DNA of 64,000 bases from Pseudomonas azotoformans (GCF_001579805.1 NZ_CP014546.1:4340001-4404000); one strand, 5' to 3'. Positions 8,818 through 19,665 are shown, numbered from the stretch's first letter. Program-made: numbers and translations. The notes: generated from the letters alone by a model not told the origin.

Positions 8818-9879
8818 ATGTCGAAGGTGCTGATTGCGTGTGTGTGGTTGCTGGGATCGGCGTACGGGGCGATGGCCCATGCCACGTCGGTGGTGTTTCT
8901 CAACCCTGGCATGTCGACGGAAACCTTCTGGGTCAGCTACGCGCAATTCATGCAGGCCGGTGCCAAGGACCTCGGCCTGCATTTGCGTGTGCGCTATGCC
9001 GAGCGTGACGCCCATAACACCCTGAGCCAGGCCCGCGAAGCACTGCAAGGCAGCGAGCGGCCGGATTATCTGGTGCTGGTGAACGAGCAGTACGTCGCCC
9101 CGCAGATCCTGCGCATGGCCCAGGGCAGTGGGGTGAAGCTGCTGATCGTGAACAACGCGCTGACCGCCGATCAGGTGCAATTGCTCGGCAACAGTGCAGG
9201 CTGGATCGCCAGCATGGTTGCCGACGACGAACAGGCCGGCTACCTGATGCTCACCGATCTACTGCGCCAGCACGGTCCGGGCGCAGCCGGTGAGACCATC
9301 GACCTGCTGGCATTCTCCGGCACCAAGACCACCCCTGCCGCGCAATTGCGCGAACAGGGCTTGCACCGCGCCCTGGCCGAGCACCCTGAAGTACGCCTGC
9401 GCCAGTTGGTCTACGGCGAATGGAGCCGTCAACGTGCGTTCGAGCAAGCCACGCTGCTGTTCAAGCGCTATCCGCAAACCGCGCTGGTGTGGTCGGCCAA
9501 CGACGAGATGGCGCTGGGTGCCATGCAGGCGTTACAGGACAGCGGGCGCGTGCCGGGCAAGGAGGTGTTGTTCAGCGCGGTGAACAGTTCGCCGCAGATC
9601 TTGCAGGCGCGGCTGGAAGGGCGCTTGAGTACGCTGGTCGCCGGGCATTTCACCCTGGGCGGCTGGGCGATGGTGTTGATCAATGATGACGCCAAGGGCG
9701 TGGATATCAGCGCCCATGGTGGGCGTGACCGCCAGGAGGCGCTGTTCCAGCTGATAGGCGCCTCCCAGGCACAACGCTTGCTGGGGCCCACGGCGCCTGT
9801 CGATTTTCGCGCACTGTCTGCCGTCGGCAAGCCGGTGTCCTACCGTTACCCGTTCAGCCTGCAACTGCTGCTGCGCTAG
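8818..9879 (+). CDS. periplasmic sugar-binding-type (PBP1) substrate-binding protein
   Basis: 353 residues with a signal peptide (about 1-22, cleavage near AMA-HAT) and the two-lobe fold of type 1 periplasmic binding proteins: first-lobe strand TSVVFLNPGM, the NAxTADQ-like hinge region near 115, then TIDLLAFSGTKTTPAAQLREQG and the later LVWSANDEMALGAMQAL strand-helix that is diagnostic of the ribose-binding/LacI superfamily. No permease or ATPase gene is nearby, so it may feed a distant transporter or act as the sensing partner of a membrane receptor. Its stop overlaps the convergent DUF2970 gene by 4 bp. Confidence 0.8.
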   Translation: MSKVLIACVWLLGSAYGAMAHATSVVFLNPGMSTETFWVSYAQFMQAGAKDLGLHLRVRYAERDAHNTLSQAREALQGSERPDYLVLVNEQYVAPQILRMAQGSGVKLLIVNNALTADQVQLLGNSAGWIASMVADDEQAGYLMLTDLLRQHGPGAAGETIDLLAFSGTKTTPAAQLREQGLHRALAEHPEVRLRQLVYGEWSRQRAFEQATLLFKRYPQTALVWSANDEMALGAMQALQDSGRVPGKEVLFSAVNSSPQILQARLEGRLSTLVAGHFTLGGWAMVLINDDAKGVDISAHGGRDRQEALFQLIGASQAQRLLGPTAPVDFRALSAVGKPVSYRYPFSLQLLLR

Positions 9880-10094
9880 ACACCGGCCAACAGCAGCACC
9901 AGCTTGACGATGCCGAACAGCGTCAAGGCAAACACCGCCGTGAACAGAATACCCAGCACTACAAAGTGGCTGGGTTTGCCGTGGGTGAAGTCGCGGGCGC
10001 GGTTCTTGCCGCTTTGCACGCCAAACGCAGCCGCCATCACGCTGTGCAGCATTTGCCAGAAGGTAGGGGGCTTGTTGTTGACTGGATCGTCCAT
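9876..10094 (-). CDS. DUF2970 small membrane protein
   Basis: 72 residues. The N-terminal FWQMLHSVMAAAFGVQSGKNRARDF matches the DUF2970 signature, followed by one transmembrane helix (about 46-70, VVLGILFTAVFALTLFGIVKLVLLL). Role unknown. It lies 52 bp downstream of metH in the same orientation and could be co-transcribed. Its 3' end overlaps the convergent binding-protein gene. Confidence 0.8.
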   Translation of the reverse strand: MDDPVNNKPPTFWQMLHSVMAAAFGVQSGKNRARDFTHGKPSHFVVLGILFTAVFALTLFGIVKLVLLLAGV

Positions 10095-10146
10095 ACATCC
10101 CTCGACACAAGGTGTGTGAGGGACAGCATAGACAATCCCGCCGGGC

Positions 10147-13100
10147 TTAGTTGTCGTAACCCAGGTTTGGCGCCAGCCAACGCTCGGTCACGCTAAGGTC
10201 CTGGCCTTTGCGCGCTGTATAGCTCGCCACCTGGTCCTTGTCGATCTTGCCCACGGCAAAGTACTGCGCCTGCGGGTGGGCAAAGTACCAACCGCTGACC
10301 GCTGCCGCCGGGAACATCGCGTAGTGCTCGGTGAGGAACACGCCGCTGCGGCCGGCCTCCATCTCCCGGGCTTGCGGATCGAGCAGTTGGAACAAGGCGC
10401 CTTTCTCGGTGTGGTCCGGGCACGCCGGGTAACCCGGGGCAGGGCGGATGCCGCTGTACTGCTCCTTGATCAGCGCCTCGTTGTCCAGTTGCTCATCCTT
10501 GGCATAACCCCAGTAGTCTTTACGCACTTGCTGGTGCAGCCATTCGGCGCAGGCTTCGGCCAGGCGGTCGGCCAGGGCCTTGACCATGATCGAGTTGTAG
10601 TCGTCGCCCGCGTCCTGGTACGCCTTGGCCACTTCTTCGGCGCCGATGCCGGCGGTGGTGATGAAACCACCGATGTAGTCGGTCACGCCGCTGTCCTTGG
10701 GCGCCACGAAGTCGGCCAGGGAGAAGTTCGGCTTGCCGTCGGTCTTGATGATCTGCTGGCGCAGGTGGTGCAACTTGGCGATTGGCTGGCCGTCGTCGCC
10801 GTAGACTTCCAGGTCATCATCCTGCACCTGGTTGGTCGGCCAGAAACCGAACACGGCGCGGGCGCTGATGAGCTTTTCGTCGATCAGCTTGGCGAGCATT
10901 TCCCGGGCATCGGCGTACAGCGCGGTCGCCGCTTCACCGACAACTTCATCAGTCAGAATGCGTGGGAATTTCCCCGCCAGGTCCCAGGAAATGAAGAACG
11001 GCGTCCAGTCGATGTACTCGGCCAGCACCTTGAGGTCGATATTGTCCAGCACCTTGGCGCCGGTAAAGGTCGGCACTACCGGCGTGTAGGTGCTCCAGTC
11101 GAACTGCGGCTTCTTGGCGATGGCGGCCGGGTAGCTCAGGCGTTCGGTGCGGGCGCTGCGGTTTGCGGTGCGTTCACGCACTTCCACGTATTCTTCGCGG
11201 GTACGCTCCACGAAGCCGGCTTTCAGCTCCTTGGACAGCAACTGAGTCGCCACGCCGACCGCACGCGAGGCGTCGGTGACATACACCACGGCATCGTTGC
11301 TGTACTTGGGCTCGATCTTCACCGCCGTGTGCGCCTTGGAGGTGGTGGCGCCACCGATCATCAGCGGCAGGTGGAAGTCCTGGCGCTGCATCTCACGGGC
11401 CACGTGCACCATCTCGTCCAGGGACGGCGTGATCAGGCCGGACAGCCCGATGATGTCGCACTTCTGCTCCTTGGCCACCTGCAGGATCTTCTCCGCTGGC
11501 ACCATCACGCCCAGGTCGACGATGTCGTAGCCGTTGCAACCCAGCACCACGCCGACAATGTTCTTGCCGATGTCATGCACGTCGCCTTTCACCGTGGCCA
11601 TCAGGATCTTGCCCTTGGCTTCGGGTTTGTCGCCTTTTTCCAGCTCGATGAACGGAATCAAGTGCGCCACCGCCTGCTTCATCACGCGGGCGGATTTCAC
11701 CACTTGGGGCAGGAACATTTTGCCCGCGCCAAACAGGTCGCCGACGATGTTCATGCCGGACATCAGCGGGCCTTCGATCACTTCGATAGGGCGCGCGAAC
11801 GACAGTCGCGATTCTTCGGTGTCCTCGACAATATGCGTGGTGATGCCCTTGACCAGCGCGTGTTCCAGGCGCTTGTTCACCGGCCAGCCGCGCCATTCTT
11901 CGGTCTCGGCTTCTTTGACGCTGCCGTCGCCCTTGTACTTGTCGGCGATGGCGAGGAGGGCGTCGGTGCCGTCCGGCGTGCGGTTGAGCACCACGTCTTC
12001 CACGGCGTCACGCAGCTCGGCCGGGATCTGGTCGTAGATCTCCAGCTGGCCGGCGTTGACGATGCCCATGGTCAGGCCGTTGCGGATCGCATACAGCAGG
12101 AACACCGAGTGGATCGCCTCACGCACCGGGTTGTTGCCACGGAACGAGAACGACACGTTGGACACGCCGCCGGAGCTCAATGCGTAGGGCAGTTCATCGC
12201 GGATGTAGGCACAGGCGTTGATGAAGTCGACGGCGTAGTTGTTGTGCTCTTCAATCCCGGTGGCGACCGCGAAGATGTTCGGGTCGAAGATGATGTCTTC
12301 CGGCGGGAAGCCGACTTCGTTCACCAGGATGTCGTAGGAGCGTTTGCAGATCTCTTTCTTGCGCGCTTCGGTGTCGGCCTGGCCGGCTTCGTCGAACGCC
12401 ATCACTACCACGGCGGCGCCGTAGCGCTTGCACAGCTTGGCGTGGTGGATGAACTGCTCCACACCTTCCTTCATGCTGATGGAGTTGACGATGCCCTTGC
12501 CCTGGATGCACTTGAGGCCAGCCTCGATCACTTCCCACTTGGAGGAGTCGATCATGATCGGCACGCGGGAGATGTCCGGCTCGCCGGCAATCAGATTGAG
12601 GAAGGTCACCATGGCCTTCTTCGAATCCAGCATGCCCTCGTCCATGTTGATGTCGATCACCTGGGCGCCGGCTTCCACCTGCTGCAGGGCGACTTCCAGG
12701 GCTTCGGTGTAGTTGTCCTCGCGGATCAGGCGGGCGAACTTGGCCGAGCCGGTGATGTTGGTGCGCTCACCGACGTTGACGAACAACGAGCTGCGGTCGA
12801 TGGTGAAAGGTTCCAGGCCCGACAGGCGGCAGGCCTTGGGGATATCCGGGATCTGGCGCGGCGCGTAACCGGCCACGGCCTTGGCGATGGCCTCGATGTG
12901 GCCCGGCGTGGTACCGCAGCAACCGCCGACAATGTTGAGAAAGCCGCTCTGGGCGAACTCTTCGATGACCTTGGCGGTTTGTGACGGCAATTCATCGTAC
13001 TCGCCGAACTCGTTCGGCAGGCCGGCGTTCGGGTGCGCAGAAACGTGGGTGTTGGCCTTGTTCGACAACTCTTCCAGGTACGGACGCAGCTCGCTGGCAC

Positions 13101-13857
13101 CCAGGGCGCAGTTCAGGCCGACGGAAATCGGCTTGGCGTGGGCCACGGAGTTCCAGAACGCTTCGGTGGTTTGGCCCGACAGGGTGCGGCCGGAGGCGTC
13201 GGTGATGGTGCCGGAGATCATGATCGGCAGTTCGATGTTCAATGCCTCGAACACGCCCTGCACGGCAAAGATCGCGGCCTTGGCGTTGAGGGTGTCGAAA
13301 ATGGTCTCGATCAGGATCAGGTCGGCGCCGCCTTCGATCAGCCCTTTGGTGGCCTCGGTGTAGTTCTCCACCAGCTCATCGAAGGTTACGTTGCGGTAGC
13401 CGGGGTTGTTCACGTCGGGCGACAGCGAGCAGGTGCGGCTGGTCGGGCCGAGCACGCCGGCGACGAAACGCGGCTTGGCCGGGTTTTCGGCGGTCTTGGC
13501 GTCGGCGATCTTGCGCGCCAGGCGTGCGCCTTCTACGTTTAGCTCATAGGCCAGTTCTTCCATGCCGTAGTCGGCCATGGAGATGCGCGTGGCGTTGAAG
13601 GTGTTGGTTTCGAGGATGTCGGCACCGGCATCCAGGTAGGCTTTTTCGATGCCACCGATCACGTCCGGACGGGTGATCACCAGCAGGTCGTTGTTACCCT
13701 TGACGTCGCTTGGCCAATCGGCGAAGCGTTTGCCACGGTAGTCGTTTTCCTCAAGCTTGTAGCTCTGGATCATCGTGCCCATACCGCCGTCGAGGATCAG
13801 GATACGTTCCTTGAGGGCTTGATGAAGGGCTTGCAGACGAACGCTACGATCGGACAT
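10147..13857 (-). CDS. metH: cobalamin-dependent methionine synthase
   Basis: 1236 residues, full length for MetH. Modules in order: homocysteine-binding barrel (about 1-330) with the zinc cysteines in GLNCALG and [10 protein letters not shown]; methyl-tetrahydrofolate barrel (about 350-620, [14 protein letters not shown]); cobalamin cap and binding domain (about 650-890) with [20 protein letters not shown] carrying the cobalt-ligand histidine; and the AdoMet reactivation domain (about 900-1236) with [12 protein letters not shown]. It remethylates homocysteine. The ATG at 13857 ([11 protein letters not shown]) was preferred over 13878. A MetR-type box lies 80 bp upstream. Its need for B12 connects it to the cobalamin locus at 17.7-27 kb. 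Confidence 0.97.
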   Translation of the reverse strand: MSDRSVRLQALHQALKERILILDGGMGTMIQSYKLEENDYRGKRFADWPSDVKGNNDLLVITRPDVIGGIEKAYLDAGADILETNTFNATRISMADYGMEELAYELNVEGARLARKIADAKTAENPAKPRFVAGVLGPTSRTCSLSPDVNNPGYRNVTFDELVENYTEATKGLIEGGADLILIETIFDTLNAKAAIFAVQGVFEALNIELPIMISGTITDASGRTLSGQTTEAFWNSVAHAKPISVGLNCALGASELRPYLEELSNKANTHVSAHPNAGLPNEFGEYDELPSQTAKVIEEFAQSGFLNIVGGCCGTTPGHIEAIAKAVAGYAPRQIPDIPKACRLSGLEPFTIDRSSLFVNVGERTNITGSAKFARLIREDNYTEALEVALQQVEAGAQVIDINMDEGMLDSKKAMVTFLNLIAGEPDISRVPIMIDSSKWEVIEAGLKCIQGKGIVNSISMKEGVEQFIHHAKLCKRYGAAVVVMAFDEAGQADTEARKKEICKRSYDILVNEVGFPPEDIIFDPNIFAVATGIEEHNNYAVDFINACAYIRDELPYALSSGGVSNVSFSFRGNNPVREAIHSVFLLYAIRNGLTMGIVNAGQLEIYDQIPAELRDAVEDVVLNRTPDGTDALLAIADKYKGDGSVKEAETEEWRGWPVNKRLEHALVKGITTHIVEDTEESRLSFARPIEVIEGPLMSGMNIVGDLFGAGKMFLPQVVKSARVMKQAVAHLIPFIELEKGDKPEAKGKILMATVKGDVHDIGKNIVGVVLGCNGYDIVDLGVMVPAEKILQVAKEQKCDIIGLSGLITPSLDEMVHVAREMQRQDFHLPLMIGGATTSKAHTAVKIEPKYSNDAVVYVTDASRAVGVATQLLSKELKAGFVERTREEYVEVRERTANRSARTERLSYPAAIAKKPQFDWSTYTPVVPTFTGAKVLDNIDLKVLAEYIDWTPFFISWDLAGKFPRILTDEVVGEAATALYADAREMLAKLIDEKLISARAVFGFWPTNQVQDDDLEVYGDDGQPIAKLHHLRQQIIKTDGKPNFSLADFVAPKDSGVTDYIGGFITTAGIGAEEVAKAYQDAGDDYNSIMVKALADRLAEACAEWLHQQVRKDYWGYAKDEQLDNEALIKEQYSGIRPAPGYPACPDHTEKGALFQLLDPQAREMEAGRSGVFLTEHYAMFPAAAVSGWYFAHPQAQYFAVGKIDKDQVASYTARKGQDLSVTERWLAPNLGYDN

Positions 13858-13935
13858 GGGACTACTCTGGTCAGGCATTTCGGAGGGCGTGAATCATAAC
13901 AAACCTGTGCCGATTTAGAGCATGCGCAGTTTTTG

Positions 13936-13952
13936 CATGAATATCGTTCATG
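13936..13952. promoter_or_regulatory. MetR-type box upstream of metH
   Basis: CATGAATATCGTTCATG is a perfect 6-bp dyad with a 5-bp spacer and contains TGAA-N5-TTCA exactly, the published MetR consensus. It sits about 80 bp before the metH start. Activation by MetR with homocysteine is the expected arrangement for metH. Confidence 0.65.
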
Positions 13953-14023
13953 TTGTTGTGGGGTGTGGCCCGGTAGAATCACCGGCAAATTTTCAGCGTA
14001 CGTATTGAATCGGGACCGGATAC

Positions 14024-16315
14024 ATGTCACTTCGCCTCATCACCAGCGCCGTCCTGGCACTGGTCGCCTGCATTGCACAGGCCGACGGACCCGCCCCGGC
14101 GATTTCGTACACCCGCGACATTCAACCCATTTTCACCGAGAAATGCGTGGCCTGCCACGCCTGCTACGACTCCGCCTGCCAACTGAACCTGGGCAGCGGC
14201 GAAGGCGCAGCCCGTGGCGCCAGCAAAGTGCCGGTCTACGATGGCGAGCGCAGCCAGGCGACGCCGACCACCCGTTTGTTTTATGACGCGTTTGGCAAGC
14301 AAGCCTGGCAGCAAAAGGGCTTCTATTCAGTCCTGGACGCCCAGGGCAGCCAGGCTGCCTTGATGGCGCGCATGCTGGAATTGGGCCATAACGCACCGCT
14401 GCAGCCCAACGCCAAGTTGCCTGAAGACATCGTGCTGGGCCTGAACCGTGAAAACATGTGCGCCATGCCGGGTGAGTTCAACGCTTACGCGGGTGCCCAT
14501 CCCAAGGAAGGCATGCCGTTGGCAGTCACGGGGCTGACGGACCAGCAGTACCAGACCTTGCAACGCTGGCTCGCGTCCGGCGCACCTATCGACGAGCAAG
14601 GTCTGGCGCCCAGTGCCAAGGAAGCCCTGCAGGTGCAGCAGTGGGAAAACCTGTTCAACCAGCCCGGAGCGCGGGAAAGCCTGGTGGCGCGCTGGCTGTT
14701 CGAGCACTTGTTCCTCGCGCATATCTATTTTGAAAACGGCGAGCCAGGGCATTTCTTCCAGTGGGTGCGCTCGCGTACGCCAAGCGGCCAGCCAATCGAC
14801 CTGATCGCCACCCGTCGCCCCAATGATGACCCAGGCACCCGTGTGTATTACCGCCTGTGGCCGGTGCAGGGCGTGATCGTGCATAAGACCCACATCACGT
14901 ACCCGTTCAGTGCCGAGAAAATGGCACGTATCAAAGAGCTGTTCTACGCCGGCAATTGGCAGGTCGACGCCTTGCCGGGCTATGGCCCAGGCCGTCGCGC
15001 CAATCCGTTCGAAACCTTCGAAGCCATCCCGGCCAAGGCGCGTTACCAGTTCATGCTGGACAACGCCGAGTACTTCGTACGCACCTTCATCCGTGGGCCG
15101 GTGTGCCGTGGGCAGATCGCCACGGACGTGATCCGCGACAACTTCTGGACCCTGTTCCAGGACCCGGAGCACGACCTCTACATCACCGATGCGCGCTATC
15201 GCGGCCAGGCCACGCCGTTGCTGGCCATGCCGGGGCAGAACGATGACGTGGGCAGTGTGCTTAGCCTGTGGTTGGCTTACCGCGACAAACGCAATGCTTA
15301 CGAGGCCCTGCGCCGCGACAGCTACGCCGACTTGCCCCCGCCAAGCTGGTCGAGCCTGTGGGCCGGTAATGACAATGCCTTGCTGAGCATTTTCCGCCAC
15401 TTCGACAGCGCCTCGGTCACCAAAGGCCTGATCGGCGAAGTGCCGCAGACGATGTGGCTGTTCGACTACCCGCTGCTGGAGCGCACCTATTATCAGCTGG
15501 CGGTGAACTTCGATGTGTTCGGCAATGTGTCGCACCAGGCCCAGACCCGGTTGTACTTCGACCTGATCCGCAATGGCGCCGAGCAGAACTTCCTGCGCCT
15601 GATGCCGGCCGATTCTCGCGATGACTTTATGGATGATTGGTATCAGAACAGCGGAAAACTCAAGCTGTGGCTGGACTATGAGGCGATTGATGACGATAAG
15701 CCTACCGGCCTGCATCTAAGCGAAAACGATCCGAAGCGCGACTTTGCCAACCAGTTGCTGGCGCGATATGGAGATTTGAATGCGAGCCCGGATCCGATCA
15801 ACCGTTGCATGGGGGCCTATTGTTCCCGTGATGGTGTCGACCCCGCCATTCAGGATGCGGAGCAGGCGCTGAGCCGCCTGACGTCACGCCCGGCCGCTGG
15901 GCTCAAGGTTATCGATCAATTGCCTGAAGCGACGATGCTGCGGGTTGAGACTGCCAATGGTCAGCGTGTGGTTTACAGCATGTTGCGTAATCGCGCGCAC
16001 AGTAACGTGGCGTTTCTGTTGGGTGAGGCTTATCGCTATCAGCCGGGCCTGGATACGGTGACGATTTATCCGGGTGTGTTGAGCAGCTACCCGAACTTTA
16101 TGTTCAATATTCCGGCCCAGGAAGTGCCGGAGTTTGTGGCTGAAATGGAGCGGGCCAAGGATGCCAAGCGGTTTGAGAAGATTGTGGATCGTTGGGGTGT
16201 GCGGCGTAGTCATCCGCTGTTTTGGCAGTATTTTCATGATTTGTCGGCGTATATTCGTGAGACTACTCCGGTGGAGGAGGGGGTGTTGGATATGAATCGG
16301 TATGAGAATTTGTGA
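14024..16315 (+). CDS. cti: fatty acid cis/trans isomerase
   Basis: 763 residues. A signal peptide (about 1-20, ending AQA-DG) is followed directly by a c-type heme motif CVACH (residues 41-45), as in the periplasmic Cti of Pseudomonas, which converts cis to trans unsaturated acyl chains in phospholipids under solvent or heat stress. The remaining body contains the long conserved Cti domain (for example HLFLAHIYFENGEPGHFFQW, about 227-246). Length agrees with known Cti (about 760). The gene lies between metH and nfuA, a common Pseudomonas order as I recall it. Confidence 0.93.
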   Translation: MSLRLITSAVLALVACIAQADGPAPAISYTRDIQPIFTEKCVACHACYDSACQLNLGSGEGAARGASKVPVYDGERSQATPTTRLFYDAFGKQAWQQKGFYSVLDAQGSQAALMARMLELGHNAPLQPNAKLPEDIVLGLNRENMCAMPGEFNAYAGAHPKEGMPLAVTGLTDQQYQTLQRWLASGAPIDEQGLAPSAKEALQVQQWENLFNQPGARESLVARWLFEHLFLAHIYFENGEPGHFFQWVRSRTPSGQPIDLIATRRPNDDPGTRVYYRLWPVQGVIVHKTHITYPFSAEKMARIKELFYAGNWQVDALPGYGPGRRANPFETFEAIPAKARYQFMLDNAEYFVRTFIRGPVCRGQIATDVIRDNFWTLFQDPEHDLYITDARYRGQATPLLAMPGQNDDVGSVLSLWLAYRDKRNAYEALRRDSYADLPPPSWSSLWAGNDNALLSIFRHFDSASVTKGLIGEVPQTMWLFDYPLLERTYYQLAVNFDVFGNVSHQAQTRLYFDLIRNGAEQNFLRLMPADSRDDFMDDWYQNSGKLKLWLDYEAIDDDKPTGLHLSENDPKRDFANQLLARYGDLNASPDPINRCMGAYCSRDGVDPAIQDAEQALSRLTSRPAAGLKVIDQLPEATMLRVETANGQRVVYSMLRNRAHSNVAFLLGEAYRYQPGLDTVTIYPGVLSSYPNFMFNIPAQEVPEFVAEMERAKDAKRFEKIVDRWGVRRSHPLFWQYFHDLSAYIRETTPVEEGVLDMNRYENL

Positions 16316-16328
16316 GGAGGGGGTACGC

Positions 16329-17002
16329 GTACATATCCGTTATTTAGGTGACGGCGGCTTATGGTTCCGCTCTTACAGCGGGTCACTTTTGGAGGGACCG
16401 GAATGCCGGCCCAGCCAAAAGTAACCAAAAGGTCCTCGCCCCAACACTCGGCACCTCGCTTAGGCTCGGTGTGCCCGAACGAAGGCTTGAATCCGTGGGC
16501 CGCCGCGATGGGCCATCCTTGGCCCAGCGCGGCTAACCCGGCGTCCTGCCGGGTTACCCACGGATTCAAGCCTGCGTTCGGCCAGCGTGTTTGACGGGGC
16601 GCCCCAGATCAAAATCAAGAGCGACTCGCTTCGCATCGTATATACGCGGTCCACTGTAGGAGCCGGCTTGCCGGCGAAAAACGTGAGAACGCCGCGTTTT
16701 GTCTGGTTACCCGCGTCATCGTTAACGTCTATCGCAGGCAAGCCAGCTCCTACAAGGGACCGCGTTTGCCCTTGCCTTTGCTCTACACCACTGAAGCCGG
16801 CTGTCAGGCCGCTGTGCTTTTGCTTTTGATTTTGATCTTAGGCGGCCCCCCAAATCCCTGTCGGATTACGGGCACACCGAGCCTAGGCGAGGTGCCGAGT
16901 GTTGGGGTAAGAGCCCTTTGGTTACTTTGGGGCTCTTTTCCAAAGTGACCCGCTGTAAGGGCGGAACCAATATCAGCCGTTACCCAAATAACGGATATGT
17001 AC
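16329..17002. repeat. 674-bp nested inverted-repeat element between cti and nfuA
   Basis: The outer ends are GTACATATCCGTTATTT and AAATAACGGATATGTAC. The arms stay largely complementary for about 150 bp each, interrupted by small unmatched stretches (matching blocks include TTACAGCGGGTCACTTT / AAAGTGACCCGCTGTAA and CACTCGGCACCTCGC / GCGAGGTGCCGAGTG). A second hairpin begins at about 16478 (GAACGAAGGCTTGAATCCGT) and closes at about 16580. A REPIN lies in the centre. No protein-coding frame is credible. The whole 16316-17096 gap is this element plus the nfuA leader. Confidence 0.8.
16655..16754. repeat. REPIN nested in the larger inverted repeat
   Basis: Begins TGTAGGAGCCGGCTTGCCGGCGA and ends TCGCAGGCAAGCCAGCTCCTACA, the typical TGTAGGAGC-type Pseudomonas REP in inverted pair, about 55 bp of linker between arms. 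A later insertion into the larger element is one explanation. Confidence 0.85.
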
Positions 17003-17087
17003 ACCCCCCAACAAACCTATCCCGACAAAAACACTAGGACTTTGTACCTACGTAATATTTTGGCGTAAACTGCCGGCAAGCCTGTGA

Positions 17088-17681
<594 letters not shown>

Positions 17682-17701
17682 GTAAGGTGTTCGCTGCGAA
17701 C

Positions 17702-17736
17702 AAAAAAACGGCGCCCCGTGAGCGCCGTTTTTTTAT
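17702..17736. terminator. bidirectional intrinsic terminator after nfuA and cobM
   Basis: AAAAAAACGGCGC, a CCCGTGA loop, then GCGCCGTTTTTTT. The A-run/T-run symmetry lets it end both nfuA (plus) and the cbt-cobE-cobM operon (minus). Confidence 0.9.
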
Positions 17737-17744
17737 GTCCCGTT

Positions 17745-18491
17745 TCAGGGGCGGTACAAATGAGCATGGCCCGCGCGATACAGCGACGATTCGCTGAAGC
17801 TGTCACTCGCCAACACCCGGCCCACCACAATCAGTGCCGTGCGCCGAAAGCCCTTGGCCGACACCTTCTGGGCAATATCACTCAAGGTGCCCATCGCCCA
17901 ATCCTGATCCGGCCAGGTCGCCCGGTGCACCACGGCAATCGGGCAGTCCGCGCCGTAATGCGGCAGCAGTTCAGCGACAATCTTCTCCAAGTGATTGACC
18001 CCCAGGTGAATCGCCATGGTGGTGCCATGCCGGGCCAGGCTGTCGAAATCCTCGCCGGCGGGCATGCGGGTCTTGTCGGCGTAGCGAGTAAGGATCACGC
18101 TCTGGGCGATGTCAGGCAGGGTCAGCTCGGTTTCCAGCAAGGCGGCGCAGGCAGCCACGGCGGTGACGCCGGGAATGATCTGGAAGGGAATGCCCAGCTC
18201 CCGCATGTGGCGGATCTGCTCGCCAATGGCGCCATACAGGCTCGGGTCCCCAGAATGGACGCGCGCTACATCCTGGCCCTTCGCGTGGGCCGTCTTGATC
18301 AGATCGATGATTTGTTCCAGGTGCAATTCGGCACTGTTGGCCAGCGTTTCTGCCGAGTGGCCTTCCAAAACCGCCGCGGGCACCAACGAGCCGGCATAGA
18401 TGATCACCGGGCAGCTGCGGATCAGCCGCTGGCCTTTGACGGTGATCAATTCCGGGTCGCCGGGGCCTGCGCCGATGAAGTAGACGGTCAT
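17745..18491 (-). CDS. cobM: precorrin-4 C11-methyltransferase
   Basis: 248 residues of the tetrapyrrole SAM-methyltransferase family. Visible motifs: N-terminal VYFIGAGPGDPELITVKG (about 3-20), VARVHSGDPSLYGAIGEQ (about 78-95), GIPFQIIPGVTAVAACAALL (about 102-121) and a C-terminal GRVL segment. The YAGSLVP near residue 31 separates CobM from its CobI/CobJ relatives. It adds the C-11 methyl group in aerobic cobalamin synthesis. Start at 18491 (MTVYFIGAG). Last gene of the leftward cbtB-cbtA-cobE-cobM operon, 69 bp after cobE. Confidence 0.93.
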   Translation of the reverse strand: MTVYFIGAGPGDPELITVKGQRLIRSCPVIIYAGSLVPAAVLEGHSAETLANSAELHLEQIIDLIKTAHAKGQDVARVHSGDPSLYGAIGEQIRHMRELGIPFQIIPGVTAVAACAALLETELTLPDIAQSVILTRYADKTRMPAGEDFDSLARHGTTMAIHLGVNHLEKIVAELLPHYGADCPIAVVHRATWPDQDWAMGTLSDIAQKVSAKGFRRTALIVVGRVLASDSFSESSLYRAGHAHLYRP

Positions 18492-18560
18492 GGTAATTCC
18501 TGTTGAAAAACGGGCGAGCATGAATGTTGCTCATGATCGAGGTCGGCAATTATCGGGATT

Positions 18561-18953
18561 TTAGCCGGCGCACGCCAATGCGAAGGTGGCCTGGGTGGTT
18601 TTTTGGCGAGTGATCAACAGGCGGGCAGGGCTGCCGGCGAGCTGTTCAGCGAGGGCCAATGCGGCGCTTTCGGCTATGCCGTAACAGCCGGTATGGGCAA
18701 AAGCGATGTCGGATTTGTGGCTCAGGCGGTGTTCAAACTCCGCCAGTTGTTCAGCGCTGAAAAACTGCAGTGGCAGGTTCAGTACCTCGGCCAATGCCGC
18801 TAGTCCTGCTTCATGTTGTTTGCGGTCGATACTGGCGAGCGCAGCAATGCGCTGGCGCTCGATACCGCCCTCGGCGAGGGCAGAATCGAACAACGCCAAC
18901 AAGGTGTGAAGATCACAACCCCGCTGGCAACCCAGGCCAACCACAAAAGTCAT
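18561..18953 (-). CDS. cobE: cobalamin biosynthesis protein CobE
   Basis: 130 residues, resembling the C-terminal domain of CbiG as a free protein, which is how CobE occurs in aerobic B12 producers. Features: N-terminal VVGLGCQRGCDLHTLLALFDSAL (first half about 4-19), IAALASIDRKQHEAGLAALA near 36-55, and HTGCYGIAESAALALAE near 86. Its exact reaction is unsettled. The ATG overlaps the end of cbtA by 4 bp (ATGA), so translation is coupled. Confidence 0.87.
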   Translation of the reverse strand: MTFVVGLGCQRGCDLHTLLALFDSALAEGGIERQRIAALASIDRKQHEAGLAALAEVLNLPLQFFSAEQLAEFEHRLSHKSDIAFAHTGCYGIAESAALALAEQLAGSPARLLITRQKTTQATFALACAG

Positions 18954-19654
18954 GCCGAGTATTGGTCGTCACGGTTGCGGCGGAACAGCCATGCGCTGAT
19001 CAGGCCCAAGGCCAGCCAGAAGGCAACGTTGGTCAACTGCGAGGCGATCTTGAACTGCGCTTCCAGGGCTTGCGGAGCGAGCATCGAATGCACTTCCGGT
19101 TGCGGCGCGCCGATCACATGCGGGACCGCCAGGATCGCCACGCCCAGCACTTTCAGCAGCCAGTTGCGACCAAACACGATCAAAGCGATGCCGGCAGCAG
19201 TAGACGCCGCAGTGCCGATCCACCAGGTCTGGCGCAGCGCCAGGTCGGCGGCGGCAGTGCCCGGCAGCTCAGGCGGCAGGCCCATCGTCGGTGCCAGCAC
19301 GAAGGTTGCGTAGCCGGCCAAGCCCCACAGCAGGCCTTGGGCGGTGCGGGTTGGCGCACGCAGCGTGTAGAGACCGGCCAGCATCAGCGCAAAACCGACC
19401 GCGACCACTAGGTTGCCGCCCGTGGTGGACAGCACGCGCTGCCAGCCATCTTCCGGCTCCCAGGCTTCAGCGTCATGGGTGTGGGCGGCAGCGCCTTCGG
19501 CGTGTTCGTGGGCCATTTCGGTGGCGGCCGGGGCTTTTTCGAAGGTTTCCGCCTGCAGAATCAGCGGGGCGACCCAAAAGCTTTGCAGCAGGGTCAGCAG
19601 CAGGGCAGCCAGCAGGCCGGTGAAGCCTGCGGTTTGCGCGATACGCTTGATCAT
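18950..19654 (-). CDS. cbtA: CbtA family cobalt transporter subunit
   Basis: 234 residues and five to six hydrophobic helices, the first at about residues 7-27 (TAGFTGLLAALLLTLLQSFW). A His-rich loop follows (HEHAEGAAAHTHDAEAWEPE, about 46-65), a likely metal-binding segment. The match to CbtA, the B12-riboswitch-linked cobalt permease component, rests on this architecture plus its partner CbtB just upstream and cob genes downstream. Start chosen at 19654 (MIKRIAQTAGF), 11 bp after cbtB; upstream codons lie within cbtB. Confidence 0.88.
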   Translation of the reverse strand: MIKRIAQTAGFTGLLAALLLTLLQSFWVAPLILQAETFEKAPAATEMAHEHAEGAAAHTHDAEAWEPEDGWQRVLSTTGGNLVVAVGFALMLAGLYTLRAPTRTAQGLLWGLAGYATFVLAPTMGLPPELPGTAAADLALRQTWWIGTAASTAAGIALIVFGRNWLLKVLGVAILAVPHVIGAPQPEVHSMLAPQALEAQFKIASQLTNVAFWLALGLISAWLFRRNRDDQYSA

Positions 19655-19665
19655 GTCGGCAGGTC

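Noticed and set aside
10276..12984. 902-codon plus-strand open frame opposite metH
   Set aside because: Exact antisense of a fully convincing MetH. Its composition (rich in H, V, G, D, R) is the usual mirror of GC-rich codons, and it has no recognisable domain.
16348..16829. Several short frames in the cti-nfuA gap
   Set aside because: All lie on inverted-repeat arms or the REPIN, lack ribosome sites and have arginine/proline-rich shadow composition.
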